From: an uncultured Psychrobacillus sp.
GTDB taxonomy: Bacteria; Bacillota; Bacilli; Bacillales_A; Planococcaceae
Assembly: GCA_934234185.1 (NCBI GenBank)
Contig: CAKQHO010000002.1
Location: 22,904-86,903 of the forward strand
DNA length: 64,000 nt
Direction of reading: 5' to 3'
Positions 34,862-42,703 of the stretch are shown in pieces. The translations under genes and the position numbers were made by a program. Under the pieces are notes generated by a model. That model made no database searches, had not been told where the DNA came from, and was given only the letters and a program-made list of their open reading frames with translations. The first letter of the stretch is position 1. Each line of letters opens with the position of its first letter.

Positions 34862-35796
34862 TATGCATCCCCCTCTTTCCGGTGTAGCTTAATACGAGGA
34901 TCCAATACCCCATAAACGATATCCACTAGGAATAACATGAATACAAGAAACGCACTATAAAAAACGGTTGTACCCATAATAACAGGGTAATCCCGGTTAT
35001 TAATGCTCTCTACAAAGTATTTCCCCATCCCTGGTATTGCGAAGATACGCTCAATCACAAAGGTGCCCGTTAAAATACCAGCTAGCATTGTACCCATAAT
35101 GGTAACTACAGGCATCAAAGCATTTCTTAGTGCATGCCGAACTACGATTCGTGTAGGAGAAAGACCCTTTGCTCGGGCCATCTTAATATAGTCCTGCGTC
35201 AATACCTCGAGCATGCTAGACCGAGTAAGCCTAGCTATGATTGCCATAGGTCCAGTGGCCAATGCGAGTGTTGGTAAAACCATATGCCTTGGACTACTCC
35301 ATGTAGCAGCAGGAAGCCATTCAAGATTAACAGCCAACTGTTGAATTAAAAGTGTGGCAAGTACAAAGTTTGGTATGGATATTCCAATAACCGCAAAAGT
35401 CATAGCTGCGTAATCCAACACTCCATTATGCCTTAGAGCAGCCAAAGTCCCTAAAATAATCCCTGAAATTAAAGCAACCAGAATAGTTGTGATACCGAGT
35501 TCAAAGGAAATTGGGAAACCCCTTGCAAGCAAATCATTTACTGTTTCATTTGGTTTTTTAATAGAAGGGCCAAAATCAAAGGTAACAATAGATTTCAAAT
35601 AATAGAAGTATTGAACATATAGCGGCTCGTCCAGTTTATAAAACTTTTCTAAGTTTTTCTGTATCGTTTCGTTCGTCGTTCTTTCCTCATTAAAGGGAGA
35701 GCCAGGGATTGAATGCATTAAAACAAACGTAAGGGAAGCTATGACGAGAATGGTCACAATCATCATCAAAAAACGTTTGAGAATATATTTTGGCAT
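34861..35796 (-). CDS. dppB: Peptide ABC transporter permease (DppB)
   Basis: A 311-residue permease with six helices. It opens MPKYILKRFLMMIVTILV, has the OppB segment FDFGPSIKKPNETV and the coupling loop ARLTRSSMLEVLTQDYIKMARAKGLS. It pairs with DppC to form the channel. It follows dppA after 10 bases, with AGGAGG before its ATG. Confidence 0.95.
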   Translation of the reverse strand: MPKYILKRFLMMIVTILVIASLTFVLMHSIPGSPFNEERTTNETIQKNLEKFYKLDEPLYVQYFYYLKSIVTFDFGPSIKKPNETVNDLLARGFPISFELGITTILVALISGIILGTLAALRHNGVLDYAAMTFAVIGISIPNFVLATLLIQQLAVNLEWLPAATWSSPRHMVLPTLALATGPMAIIARLTRSSMLEVLTQDYIKMARAKGLSPTRIVVRHALRNALMPVVTIMGTMLAGILTGTFVIERIFAIPGMGKYFVESINNRDYPVIMGTTVFYSAFLVFMLFLVDIVYGVLDPRIKLHRKEGDA

Positions 35797-35806
35797 GACA
35801 GTCCTC

Positions 35807-36631
35807 CTAACAGAATTTGGTTTGCATTGCTAGCTCTGTCATGACAAGCATTGCACGATAGGCCTCAAGGATATCTTTTGCATTAAATTGAACAATAGTT
35901 GTACCATCGATAATGTGACACCCTGGCATTAATGCTGCCCATTCGGCCTGCCCATAATTAGCAAACTCTATTTTCAGGATAGGTTTGTCGGGAGGAATTA
36001 GAGGTTTTATATGGTCTTTTTTCGCTATAGCCTTTTGAATACCTTCAGATAGTAACGATTGTGCTTTTTTTGGATGAAGCGTCTTAATAGCTGATCTAGA
36101 AATGGATTCCTTTACGGCCACAGTCACAACACCATCTAGTAAGGCATTTGCTTCTCTACAGGCCCCATCATCGCCTGCAACCATTATCACTGGAACGCCG
36201 TAGTAGCCTGCTACAAACGCATTTAAGCCAAGCTCACCTACTGCTACATCATTAATAAAAAAGTTACGCACACCAAAAATCATCGAGTGACTCATCACCC
36301 CTGGCTGGCCAGCCCTAGAATGATAACCTGCAAAAACTGCCCCTGCGTATGATTCATCTAATGATTGAACCATCGAATAAGGTTTTACATCTCCTGTTAT
36401 TAAATATGCTTCTGGGTGCAGCTCCTCTACTAAAATATTATTCATTTTAGAGTGACTATCATTTACTAGAACTTCTTGAGCTCCGGCAGAGAGTGCTCCT
36501 TCAATAATAGCATTTGCTTCTTCGGTCATAATTCGTCTTGCCCGTTCGTAGTTATGCTTACTAGAATCTACAAAGGTATAGTCCGGAAGACCAGTTATCC
36601 CTTCCATATCCACAGATATAAACAGTTTCAT
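35807..36631 (-). CDS. dppA: D-aminopeptidase DppA (zinc, M55 family)
   Basis: A 274-residue cytoplasmic D-aminopeptidase that cleaves peptides with N-terminal D-Ala. All zinc ligands known for B. subtilis DppA are at the same numbers: Asp 8, Glu 10 (SVDMEG), His 60 (NDSHSKM), His 104 (AGYHSRAG) and Glu 133 (VGELGLN), with the catalytic His 115 (GVMSHSM). It is the first gene of the operon. Together with Ykf enzymes it indicates use of cell-wall peptides as nutrients. Confidence 0.95.
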   Translation of the reverse strand: MKLFISVDMEGITGLPDYTFVDSSKHNYERARRIMTEEANAIIEGALSAGAQEVLVNDSHSKMNNILVEELHPEAYLITGDVKPYSMVQSLDESYAGAVFAGYHSRAGQPGVMSHSMIFGVRNFFINDVAVGELGLNAFVAGYYGVPVIMVAGDDGACREANALLDGVVTVAVKESISRSAIKTLHPKKAQSLLSEGIQKAIAKKDHIKPLIPPDKPILKIEFANYGQAEWAALMPGCHIIDGTTIVQFNAKDILEAYRAMLVMTELAMQTKFC

Positions 36632-36683
36632 TTATTGTCCCCCAAATTTTATGCTATTTTCTAATTTGTGTTATCACTTTATC

Positions 36684-36712
36684 AAAATATACCGAAAATT
36701 TCAATATCTCAA
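36684..36712 (-). promoter_or_regulatory. dpp operon promoter with candidate CodY box
   Basis: TTGAGA (36707-36712), 17-bp spacer, TATTTT (36684-36689). AATTTTCGGTATATT at 36686-36700 matches the CodY consensus AATTTTCWGAAAATT at 12 of 15 positions and overlaps the -10. B. subtilis dpp is a classic CodY target, so nutritional repression is likely. The gap from 36632 to 36955 otherwise holds only the terminator at 36843-36892. Confidence 0.6.
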
Positions 36713-36842
36713 ATCAGCTTTCAGTAAATTTTTTACAAATGGCTATATGAGTGTTTTATGGAACCATATGGCTTATCTAAAAGGACGGTTTACAAATGGA
36801 TAATAAATATAATAATGACATTTTTTTCTTGCTGACGATCAG

Positions 36843-36892
36843 GTAAAAATAATGAGGTCATAGCCCCTCCTATATGGGAGAGTCTATGACCT
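36843..36892 (-). terminator. Terminator after the CotD-like gene
   Basis: GGTCATAG and CTATGACC enclose a second stem (TCTCC/GGAGG) and are followed by TCATTATTTTT in the minus direction, 64 bases past the coat-protein gene. Confidence 0.7.
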
Positions 36893-36955
36893 AACATCCT
36901 AGCATATTCATTTATTGGTAACTCACATATTTAGAAAAGGTACTTGTAAAAAATA

Positions 36956-37264
36956 TTATCTTAATCTTGGAAAGGATTGCTGCCCGAAACCTCCTCTGTT
37001 ACCAAAGCCACCCATATTGCCGAATCCACCTTGTGCAGGATATGCTTGAGATGCCTCAGGCATTACTACTGTTTCGTTTGTTTCTGTGTAGTAGTATTGT
37101 GGAACATTTACAAGATGCTCTCTATTTACGTTTACAATTGGTTGAATTACTGGTTGAATTCGCGGTACAAAAGTGTCGTGAACACGATATTGAGCTGGGC
37201 ATACTACTGGTTGAGCTGGGGAAGCCCAATTTGTTTGCTTACAAGAATTACAATGGTTGCTCAT
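36956..37264 (-). CDS. Spore coat protein, CotD family
   Basis: A 102-residue protein. The start MSNHCNSC is Cys-rich, the middle YRVHDTFVPRIQPVIQPIVNVNREHLVNV matches the CotD core (the family has VPHIHP...NVNH), and a tyrosine patch (PQYYYTETNE) follows. It ends in a Gly/Phe repeat, QGGFGNMGGFGNRGGFGQQ, not usual for CotD and possibly a site of cross-linking or assembly. ATG 37264 has GGAGGTG 6 bases upstream. Expression late in the mother cell is expected from the family; no clear sigma-K promoter is seen. Confidence 0.7.
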   Translation of the reverse strand: MSNHCNSCKQTNWASPAQPVVCPAQYRVHDTFVPRIQPVIQPIVNVNREHLVNVPQYYYTETNETVVMPEASQAYPAQGGFGNMGGFGNRGGFGQQSFPRLR

Positions 37265-37341
37265 GTTTGTCACCTCCTTCATACACCTACTAGTAATAAA
37301 TGCAGGAATAAGAAAGACAACCTAGACAAACACCTCAATTG

Positions 37342-37575
37342 CTAAAGATTTTTATTACTCCAAATTTCTTTGGATAGGTCGACAATGTATTTAAGCTTTT
37401 CCCATTGCTCTTCCTCTGTCAAAATATTTCCATGATGCGTTGAGGCAAATCCGCACTGTGGACTAATACAAAGCTGGTTTAAAGGCACATATTGGGATGC
37501 CTCCTTTACTCCTCTAAGTATGTTTTCTTTATCTTCTAACTCCCCTTTTTTTTGAGGTAAATACTCCAAGGACAT
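37342..37575 (-). pseudogene. C-terminal remnant of a MetE-like (YxjG/YxjH) methionine synthase gene
   Basis: 77 codons that match only the end of the YxjG/YxjH family, which is normally about 375 residues. GELEDKENILRGVKEASQYV and LCISPQCGFAST (with the zinc-ligand Cys) are diagnostic. The first 300 residues, including the other zinc ligands, are missing; a cyclase-family gene ends 3 bases upstream where they should be. A SAM-I riboswitch, the usual control for this gene, lies beyond the cyclase gene. A deletion remnant is the simplest view. Confidence 0.8.
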
Positions 37576-37578
37576 CCC

Positions 37579-38316
37579 TTAAGGTAGTATGGCAAATGAT
37601 CGTACCGGGAAACCTGATGCTCTTTCAGGCTTTGGAACAATATTAAAGATAATAGCTCCCTTGGCCGGCACTTGATGGAGATTTGTCAGCAGCTCTATTT
37701 GGAAAGTATCTTGCTCCAAGACGTAATACTCCGCTTGTAGCACTCCATTTTTGATATAATCCACACTAGAGTCTGTATCAAATGTTTCATGCCCCACTGC
37801 TTTAATCTTCCTTTTCTCGAATAGAAATTTCAATGCCTCCAATCCCCAGCCAGGCACATGGTTGTTACCTTTATGGTCTTTATTGTTAAAAGCATCAACA
37901 TCTGGCCATCTTTTACTCCAATCAGTTCTTAAAGCAACAAAGGAGCCTTCCTCCACCTCTCCATGAACTCTTTCAAAGTGAAGGATATCCTCGACTGATA
38001 AAGTAAAATCACTATTTTCAGCCACTTCCTTTGATTTGTCTATGACAATCAAGGGTAAGACTAATTCCTTCAATCCAAGCTCCTCTAAGTATCGGGCCTC
38101 TCTAATAAAATGGATGGGTGCATCCAAATGTGTTCCATATTGACCGGCAAATTGAAAGCTTTGTGCGAAAAAGCCATCGGCATGTGTAAAAAGCGTTTGG
38201 ATATTAGCACCTTCGAAAGCCGAAAAATGAGGTGACTCTGGTCCAAATGTATGTGTAAGATCTACCCACCGTTTACTCTTTAACAACTCCAATGCTTGCA
38301 ATAATTCTGATGACAT
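37579..38316 (-). CDS. Cyclase family protein (kynurenine formamidase-like metal hydrolase)
   Basis: A 245-residue protein of the cyclase/KynB superfamily. WVDLTHTFGPESPHFSAF opens the fold, and QYGTHLDAPIHF is the HxGTHxDxPxH metal site with Gln in the first position. VALRTDWSKRWPD and AVGHETFDTD complete the conserved core. Substrate unknown; amide or lactone hydrolysis is inferred. It is the first gene after a SAM-I riboswitch, an unexpected partner unless it serves sulphur metabolism or was joined to the leader by rearrangement. Confidence 0.82.
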   Translation of the reverse strand: MSSELLQALELLKSKRWVDLTHTFGPESPHFSAFEGANIQTLFTHADGFFAQSFQFAGQYGTHLDAPIHFIREARYLEELGLKELVLPLIVIDKSKEVAENSDFTLSVEDILHFERVHGEVEEGSFVALRTDWSKRWPDVDAFNNKDHKGNNHVPGWGLEALKFLFEKRKIKAVGHETFDTDSSVDYIKNGVLQAEYYVLEQDTFQIELLTNLHQVPAKGAIIFNIVPKPERASGFPVRSFAILP

Positions 38317-38349
38317 AATCCTCTCCCTTTCTTAAATAAATTAACAAAT

Positions 38350-38506
38350 AAAACCCCTTCTTAAAAATAAGAAGAGGCTCCATATATAAAAGGGTTGGTC
38401 TCTTCTTATCTTCAGCATTATATGCTTCCGGAATTAGCACAGTACAAAATTGCCTGTTGCTGAGGTTTCAAAGGGCCTAGTCCCTCCACCTCTCTAGATA
38501 AGAAAT
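38350..38506 (-). ncRNA. SAM-I riboswitch (S-box) with terminator
   Basis: The aptamer (about 38403-38506) has all S-box hallmarks: CTTATCTAGAGAGGTGGAGGGAC, GGCCCTTTGAAACCTCAGCAAC, GTGCTAATTCC and closing AGATAAGA pairing with the 5' strand. The expression platform holds a terminator CCTCTTCTTA-TTTT-TAAGAAGGGG-TTTTATTTG (38350-38377). The P1 3' strand GATAAGAAGAG can instead pair with CCTCTTCTTA as an antiterminator. SAM binding should stop transcription of the cyclase gene and the YxjG remnant. Confidence 0.95.
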
Positions 38507-38602
38507 AAAATTATTTGATTATTCTATATAATAATATTTTCAATAATTTCAGTCAATATTATATTAGAGAAATAAATTGAGTTTATAGTCATGTTTAATT
38601 TC

Positions 38603-38639
38603 AAAAAACAAGGATATATTAACCATATATCCTTGTTTT
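38603..38639. terminator. Perfect bidirectional hairpin between divergent units
   Basis: ACAAGGATATAT and ATATATCCTTGT form a 12-bp perfect stem with loop TAACC, with T-runs on both strands. No gene on either strand feeds into it: it lies upstream of both the S-box and the betaine transporter promoter. It may insulate the two units or be a remnant. The rest of the 38,317-38,712 gap holds the S-box and that promoter. Confidence 0.6.
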
Positions 38640-38651
38640 CAGGCATAAAGG

Positions 38652-38680
38652 TTGAATCTTAAATTCTATATTAGTATAGT
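38652..38680 (+). promoter_or_regulatory. Promoter for the BCCT transporter gene
   Basis: TTGAAT (38652-38657), 17-bp spacer, TATAGT (38675-38680). The transcript would begin about 25 bases before AAGGAGG and the ATG. Confidence 0.65.
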
Positions 38681-38712
38681 AGCGAATTGAGTTTAATTTT
38701 AAGGAGGTAAGT

Positions 38713-40197
38713 ATGAAAAATATATCGAAAGTGTTTTATATTACAATAGGACTTATTATTTTAGCTGTTGGTTATGGGGTAATTGCGCCTGATAGCTTTG
38801 AAGCAGTAACAAATAGTATTAAAGTATTTGTCTCATCCTCTTTTGGTTGGTACTACATGCTTTTAATGTCCCTCATGTTACTTGTGAGTTTATTTTTTCT
38901 CATCAGTCCATATGGAAAAATTCGTTTAGGGAAAGATACCGACAGACCTGAATTTAGTAGGGTTTCGTGGCTAGCTATGCTATTTTCGGCTGGTATGGGT
39001 ATTGGTCTTGTGTTCTACGGAGCAGCGGAGCCGTTATCTCATTTTGCTAACCCTGCTACAGCGGAGCCTAATACGAATGAGGCATTCAAAGAATCCTTAA
39101 GACAATCCTTTTTCCATTGGGGTCTTCACGTTTGGGCTATGTATGGTGTGATCGCATTGTCGCTTGCATACTTTCAGTTTAGAAAGAAAGAGCCTGGTTT
39201 AATTTCAGCAACACTGAAGCCAATCTTCGGCAAAAAAATGGAAGGCCCCTGGGGTATTCTGGTCGATGTGCTAGCAGTCTTTGCTACCGCTTTTGGAGTA
39301 GCGACTTCTCTTGGCTTCGGCGCTGTTCAAATTAACGCAGGGTTAAACTATCTTTTTGGTGTTGAAGTAGGAATTTTTTCTCAATTTATTATCATTACAG
39401 CTGTAACCGTATTATTTGTAGCTTCTGCTTGGACTGGTTTAAGCAAAGGTATTAAGTATTTATCAAACCTTAACTTAGTTCTAGCTTTAGCTTTACTATT
39501 ATTTGTCATAGTTCTAGGTCCAACTTTACTAATATTCAATATGTTTACGGATACCTTTGGAGGATACTTGGCGAACATCGTGCAAATGAGTATGCGTACG
39601 GCTCCGCTTAATGAGTCCAATCGAGAGTGGTTGGATGCTTGGACAATCTTCTATTGGGCTTGGTGGATTTCATGGGCACCATTCGTAAGTATGTTTATCG
39701 CACGGGTTTCTAAAGGTAGAACAATACGAGAATTCATGACAGGGGTATTAATTGTTCCCACGCTACTTGGTGCTATATGGTTTTCTGCCTTCGGTACAAC
39801 AGCTATTGATATTCAAAAAAGTGGTTTAGTGGATTTGGCTGGTTTAGCAACGGAACTAACTATTTTTGAAATGTTTCATACCATGCCATTTTCTTTAGTT
39901 ATTTCCCTGTTTGCTATTCTACTAATTAGCTCTTTCTTCATTACCTCTGCTGACTCAGCAACCTTTGTTCTTGGGATGCAGTCAACGAACGGCTCTTTAA
40001 CTCCGCCAAATACTGTAAAATTAACTTGGGGAGTTATTCAATCAACTATTGCCCTAGTCTTACTTTCGGTAAATGGTTTAACAGCATTACAAAATACGAT
40101 TATTATTGCTGCATTGCCATTTTCTTTTATTATGATTCTAATGGTTGTATCGTTATTTAAAGCATTAGGAAAAGAAAAGCCAACTAAACTTTCATGA
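38713..40197 (+). CDS. opuD: BCCT-family glycine betaine transporter (OpuD/BetL type)
   Basis: A 494-residue secondary transporter with 12 predicted helices, using the sodium motive force to import betaine-type osmolytes. The substrate/sodium motif GMGIGLVFYGAAEPL is at about 95-110, and the Trp-rich signature FYWAWWISWAPFVSMFIARV near 310-330. Unlike some osmosensing BCCT proteins it has a very short C-terminal tail (KALGKEKPTKLS). Betaine is the likely substrate, but choline or carnitine is not excluded. AAGGAGG precedes the ATG. Confidence 0.85.
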   Translation: MKNISKVFYITIGLIILAVGYGVIAPDSFEAVTNSIKVFVSSSFGWYYMLLMSLMLLVSLFFLISPYGKIRLGKDTDRPEFSRVSWLAMLFSAGMGIGLVFYGAAEPLSHFANPATAEPNTNEAFKESLRQSFFHWGLHVWAMYGVIALSLAYFQFRKKEPGLISATLKPIFGKKMEGPWGILVDVLAVFATAFGVATSLGFGAVQINAGLNYLFGVEVGIFSQFIIITAVTVLFVASAWTGLSKGIKYLSNLNLVLALALLLFVIVLGPTLLIFNMFTDTFGGYLANIVQMSMRTAPLNESNREWLDAWTIFYWAWWISWAPFVSMFIARVSKGRTIREFMTGVLIVPTLLGAIWFSAFGTTAIDIQKSGLVDLAGLATELTIFEMFHTMPFSLVISLFAILLISSFFITSADSATFVLGMQSTNGSLTPPNTVKLTWGVIQSTIALVLLSVNGLTALQNTIIIAALPFSFIMILMVVSLFKALGKEKPTKLS

Positions 40198-40268
40198 TTT
40201 GTGTTTAGTTTGGCTACTGGGTTATTATGAGATAATATGAGAAGAACGATTAAAGGTGATGGTAGAGA

Positions 40269-41291
40269 ATGATCCGTACGTTAGGCATCACTAAGGAGCG
40301 TCAAGTAATAACAGACTTTTCCTTAGAGGAAGTGAAGCAAGATAAGTACGAATATTATTGGGTCGATATAGGAGAGCCTACGAAGGAAGAGGAAGCTCTA
40401 CTTAGTACCTTCTTTGGATTTCATCCGCTTGCAATTGAAGACTGTCTATTAATGTTGCAACGTCCAAAGCTAGATTATTATGAGGGACATACATTCTTTG
40501 TCCTTCATACCTTCGACGACAACTCCTTGCAAGCAGAGGAGCTCAACTTGTTTATAGGAAAAGACTTTATTGTTACTTTTCACATACCACCGATGCATGA
40601 ATTAGAGGAAGCAAGAAAGCGAATAATGCAAGAACATAAGGGCTGGGATTTAGATGCTGTCCATATGGCTTATCATATTATTGATCAGGTGGTTGATGCT
40701 TACTTTCCAATTGTCTATCGAATTGAGGATTATTTAAATGAAGTAGAGGACAATCTAACGCTTGATATGAAGCATTTATCTCTAGATCAAGTTTTTGATT
40801 TGCGAAGTGATTTACTACGTCTTAGACGAACAATTGTCCCTATGAGGGATTTGCTTTATCGTGTCATTAGCTCTGAGCGGATTAGCTTATCTCCTACCGA
40901 AAAGGCATATTTTACAGATATTTACGACCACTTACTAAAATTAGTTGAAATAGTGGAAGCCAATCGCGAGCTGACTGCTGATATAAGAGATAGTCATGCC
41001 TCGATTAATTCAAGTAGAATGAATCGAATCATGATGATTTTAACAATTGTTTCTACCGTCTTTATTCCACTTACCTTCATTGCTGGTGTATATGGGATGA
41101 ACTTCACTTATATGCCCGAGCTAGAATGGAAATATGGATACTTTGTCGTACTCGGCTTTATGGCCTTCATTGTCATTGGGATGCTATCTTGGTTTGGCTA
41201 TAAGGCTGGTTTAGGCTTTTTAAGAATTAAATATACTAAATGGTGCTTTTATAAAAAAATAGGATATTCAAGTGAAATACTCTTTGATTAG
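40269..41291 (+). CDS. corA: CorA-family magnesium transporter
   Basis: A 340-residue protein. A long cytoplasmic domain (about 1-265) leads to two helices; the selectivity motif GVYGMNF stands at the end of the first, and PELEWKYGYF in the periplasmic loop. The tail after the second helix is about 20 residues longer than in most Bacillus CorA (about 317) and is not clearly basic throughout. It runs through an A7 tract where loss of one A would give an immediate stop. Substrate Mg2+ or another divalent metal is inferred from the family. Confidence 0.9.
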   Translation: MIRTLGITKERQVITDFSLEEVKQDKYEYYWVDIGEPTKEEEALLSTFFGFHPLAIEDCLLMLQRPKLDYYEGHTFFVLHTFDDNSLQAEELNLFIGKDFIVTFHIPPMHELEEARKRIMQEHKGWDLDAVHMAYHIIDQVVDAYFPIVYRIEDYLNEVEDNLTLDMKHLSLDQVFDLRSDLLRLRRTIVPMRDLLYRVISSERISLSPTEKAYFTDIYDHLLKLVEIVEANRELTADIRDSHASINSSRMNRIMMILTIVSTVFIPLTFIAGVYGMNFTYMPELEWKYGYFVVLGFMAFIVIGMLSWFGYKAGLGFLRIKYTKWCFYKKIGYSSEILFD

Positions 41292-41295
41292 ATTC

Positions 41296-41331
41296 AAAGG
41301 CTCCGTCTTCTATTTCAGACGGAGCCTTTTC
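41296..41331 (+). terminator. Terminator after corA
   Basis: AAGGCTCCGTCT and AGACGGAGCCTT form a long perfect stem followed by TTCT. The complementary strand has a weaker T-run and may also serve the VOC gene at 41347. Confidence 0.88.
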
Positions 41332-41346
41332 TAATGGACATGAATG

Positions 41347-41688
41347 CTATTTCCAATGGCAGATTTGTAATTTGTTATTATCTATATCTAAAAAAGTAAA
41401 GAAATGATTGGGTTCATCATGTTCGATTTCACTAACCTCTACACCCTTATTTTGAAGATTTTCATAGGCTGATTGAATATCCTTTGTAAAGAATATTGGA
41501 TAAGTACGAGTTTCTATATTCATGATTCCCTCTTCAAGTGTCAAGGGCATCTCACTACTCCCTATGCTTAATGCTCGGTAGGATTCTCCTATATAGGATT
41601 CCTTTAAACTTAATAACTCTTGATACCACTTACTAGCTTTTTCCACGTCACTAACTTGCAAGCTAATCGTGTCTATTCTATCTATCAT
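41347..41688 (-). CDS. VOC-family (glyoxalase/dioxygenase fold) protein
   Basis: A 113-residue single VOC domain. It begins IDTISLQVSDVEKASKWYQELL and ends HFFTFLDIDNNKLQICHWK, the paired beta-alpha-beta modules of the fold. The canonical metal ligands are not all evident (the first His is replaced: ISLQV), so metal binding is uncertain. No substrate can be assigned. It follows 41705-42523 by 16 bases and may be co-transcribed with it. Confidence 0.8.
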   Translation of the reverse strand: MIDRIDTISLQVSDVEKASKWYQELLSLKESYIGESYRALSIGSSEMPLTLEEGIMNIETRTYPIFFTKDIQSAYENLQNKGVEVSEIEHDEPNHFFTFLDIDNNKLQICHWK

Positions 41689-41704
41689 ACTTCCCTACCC
41701 CTCC

Positions 41705-42523
41705 TTATTGTTGTGAATTGGTTGTCCAATAGTAAAACAATGCAGTAAATGTGAGTTTTTCTTGATAGCTTAGATCTCTGGCTAGAGATACATGGACATT
41801 CATGGCCTGTGTTTCGAATGCAGGATGTGTTGCATAAGGAAACATTCCAAAGCGATAAGTAGCAAGCCTTCTTTCTTCTAAATTATTAATATCTATGTCA
41901 CCATAAACACTCTTCGCTTCCGCCTGAAACATCTTCCTATTTTCGCCATCATAAACGATGACCCTATTTCTTACGGAAAATAACGGTAAAATGGCGGTAG
42001 AGAAATGCTCTCCTTCATAACTATATATTTTTAATTGCATAAATTTCCACTTGTTTTTTATGACAAACCTGCATACCTGTTTATCATCCATGGTATCCAC
42101 AGTGTAGGTTACTGGAAAAAACATTCCTGATTGTAAGAAAGAAAAAGAGGTCAACATTCTTACTATGGGAAAATCCTTGGAAGGCGCAATTTTATATAAT
42201 CTCTCTCCAGTATTAGATACAAGAAAGCTTGTCGGTATTATATTTACATCTTTTTGAAAGTTTAATTCGTTTAGTGGAAAGGTTTCCGAAAAGTAGCTCT
42301 TATCTATTTGATCAGAAGGTAATTTGTTTGCTGCTTCTTGAAAAAAGAAGGCAGTCCCTAATGCCATAAAAAAAAGAAAAGCAGTTAGAAAGTGATTAGC
42401 TAGATCATCTTGAAAAGTCGTTTCTGTAAATTGAATAAATACTATGTAAGCCAAAACACCCACAAATGCCCCTATTCTCGTGTACTTGGCGGTCCTATCA
42501 TATATATGCTTCATTCTCTTCAC
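41705..42523 (-). CDS. Unknown two-helix membrane-anchored protein, possibly Tubby/LURP-like
   Basis: A 272-residue protein of unrecognised family. Two hydrophobic helices lie near the N-terminus (IGAFVGVLAYIVFIQF and HFLTAFLFFMALGTAFFF), and the rest looks cytoplasmic. The region from about residue 105 to 215 has alternating beta strands with CRFVIKNKWKFMQLKIYSYE and RVIVYDGENRKMF. This pattern recalls Tubby C-terminal/LURP-one folds, suggested only by eye. A short segment at the end (LTFTALFYYWT) is hydrophobic. No function is claimed. Confidence 0.6.
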   Translation of the reverse strand: MKRMKHIYDRTAKYTRIGAFVGVLAYIVFIQFTETTFQDDLANHFLTAFLFFMALGTAFFFQEAANKLPSDQIDKSYFSETFPLNELNFQKDVNIIPTSFLVSNTGERLYKIAPSKDFPIVRMLTSFSFLQSGMFFPVTYTVDTMDDKQVCRFVIKNKWKFMQLKIYSYEGEHFSTAILPLFSVRNRVIVYDGENRKMFQAEAKSVYGDIDINNLEERRLATYRFGMFPYATHPAFETQAMNVHVSLARDLSYQEKLTFTALFYYWTTNSQQ

Positions 42524-42573
42524 CTCTAGTTATACCTACGTCTAAAATCTCTAAAAGTTCCAATAACCAAGAA

Positions 42574-42692
42574 AAGCGCAAGTGCCTATGTCTGCCCCGA
42601 CAAGCAAATGGAGGCCGGCGAGGAGGCAGCTCCTCAGTCACCACAGCCGGAATCCATTTGACCTCGAGGGCAAGGCGCTGGAGCTGGACATC
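42574..42692. repeat. Intergenic GC-rich repeat, copy A (full length)
   Basis: About 119 bp, far richer in GC than its surroundings. The left end AGTGCCTATG..CTGCCCCGACAAGCAAATG is a loose inverted complement of the right end CATTTGACCTCGAGGGCAAGGCGCT. A palindrome GAGGAG-GCAG-CTCCTC lies in the core. It lies just upstream of the gene at 41705-42523. Copy B follows after about 11 bases. Confidence 0.7.
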
Positions 42693-42703
42693 TTAGAAAT
42701 GCA

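Noticed and set aside
36750..36827. Plus-strand 25-codon ORF (MEPYGLSKRTVYKWI...) whose SKRTVYKWI looks like a helix-turn-helix
   Set aside because: No ribosome site, no neighbour in the same direction, and no other transposase-like sequence nearby.
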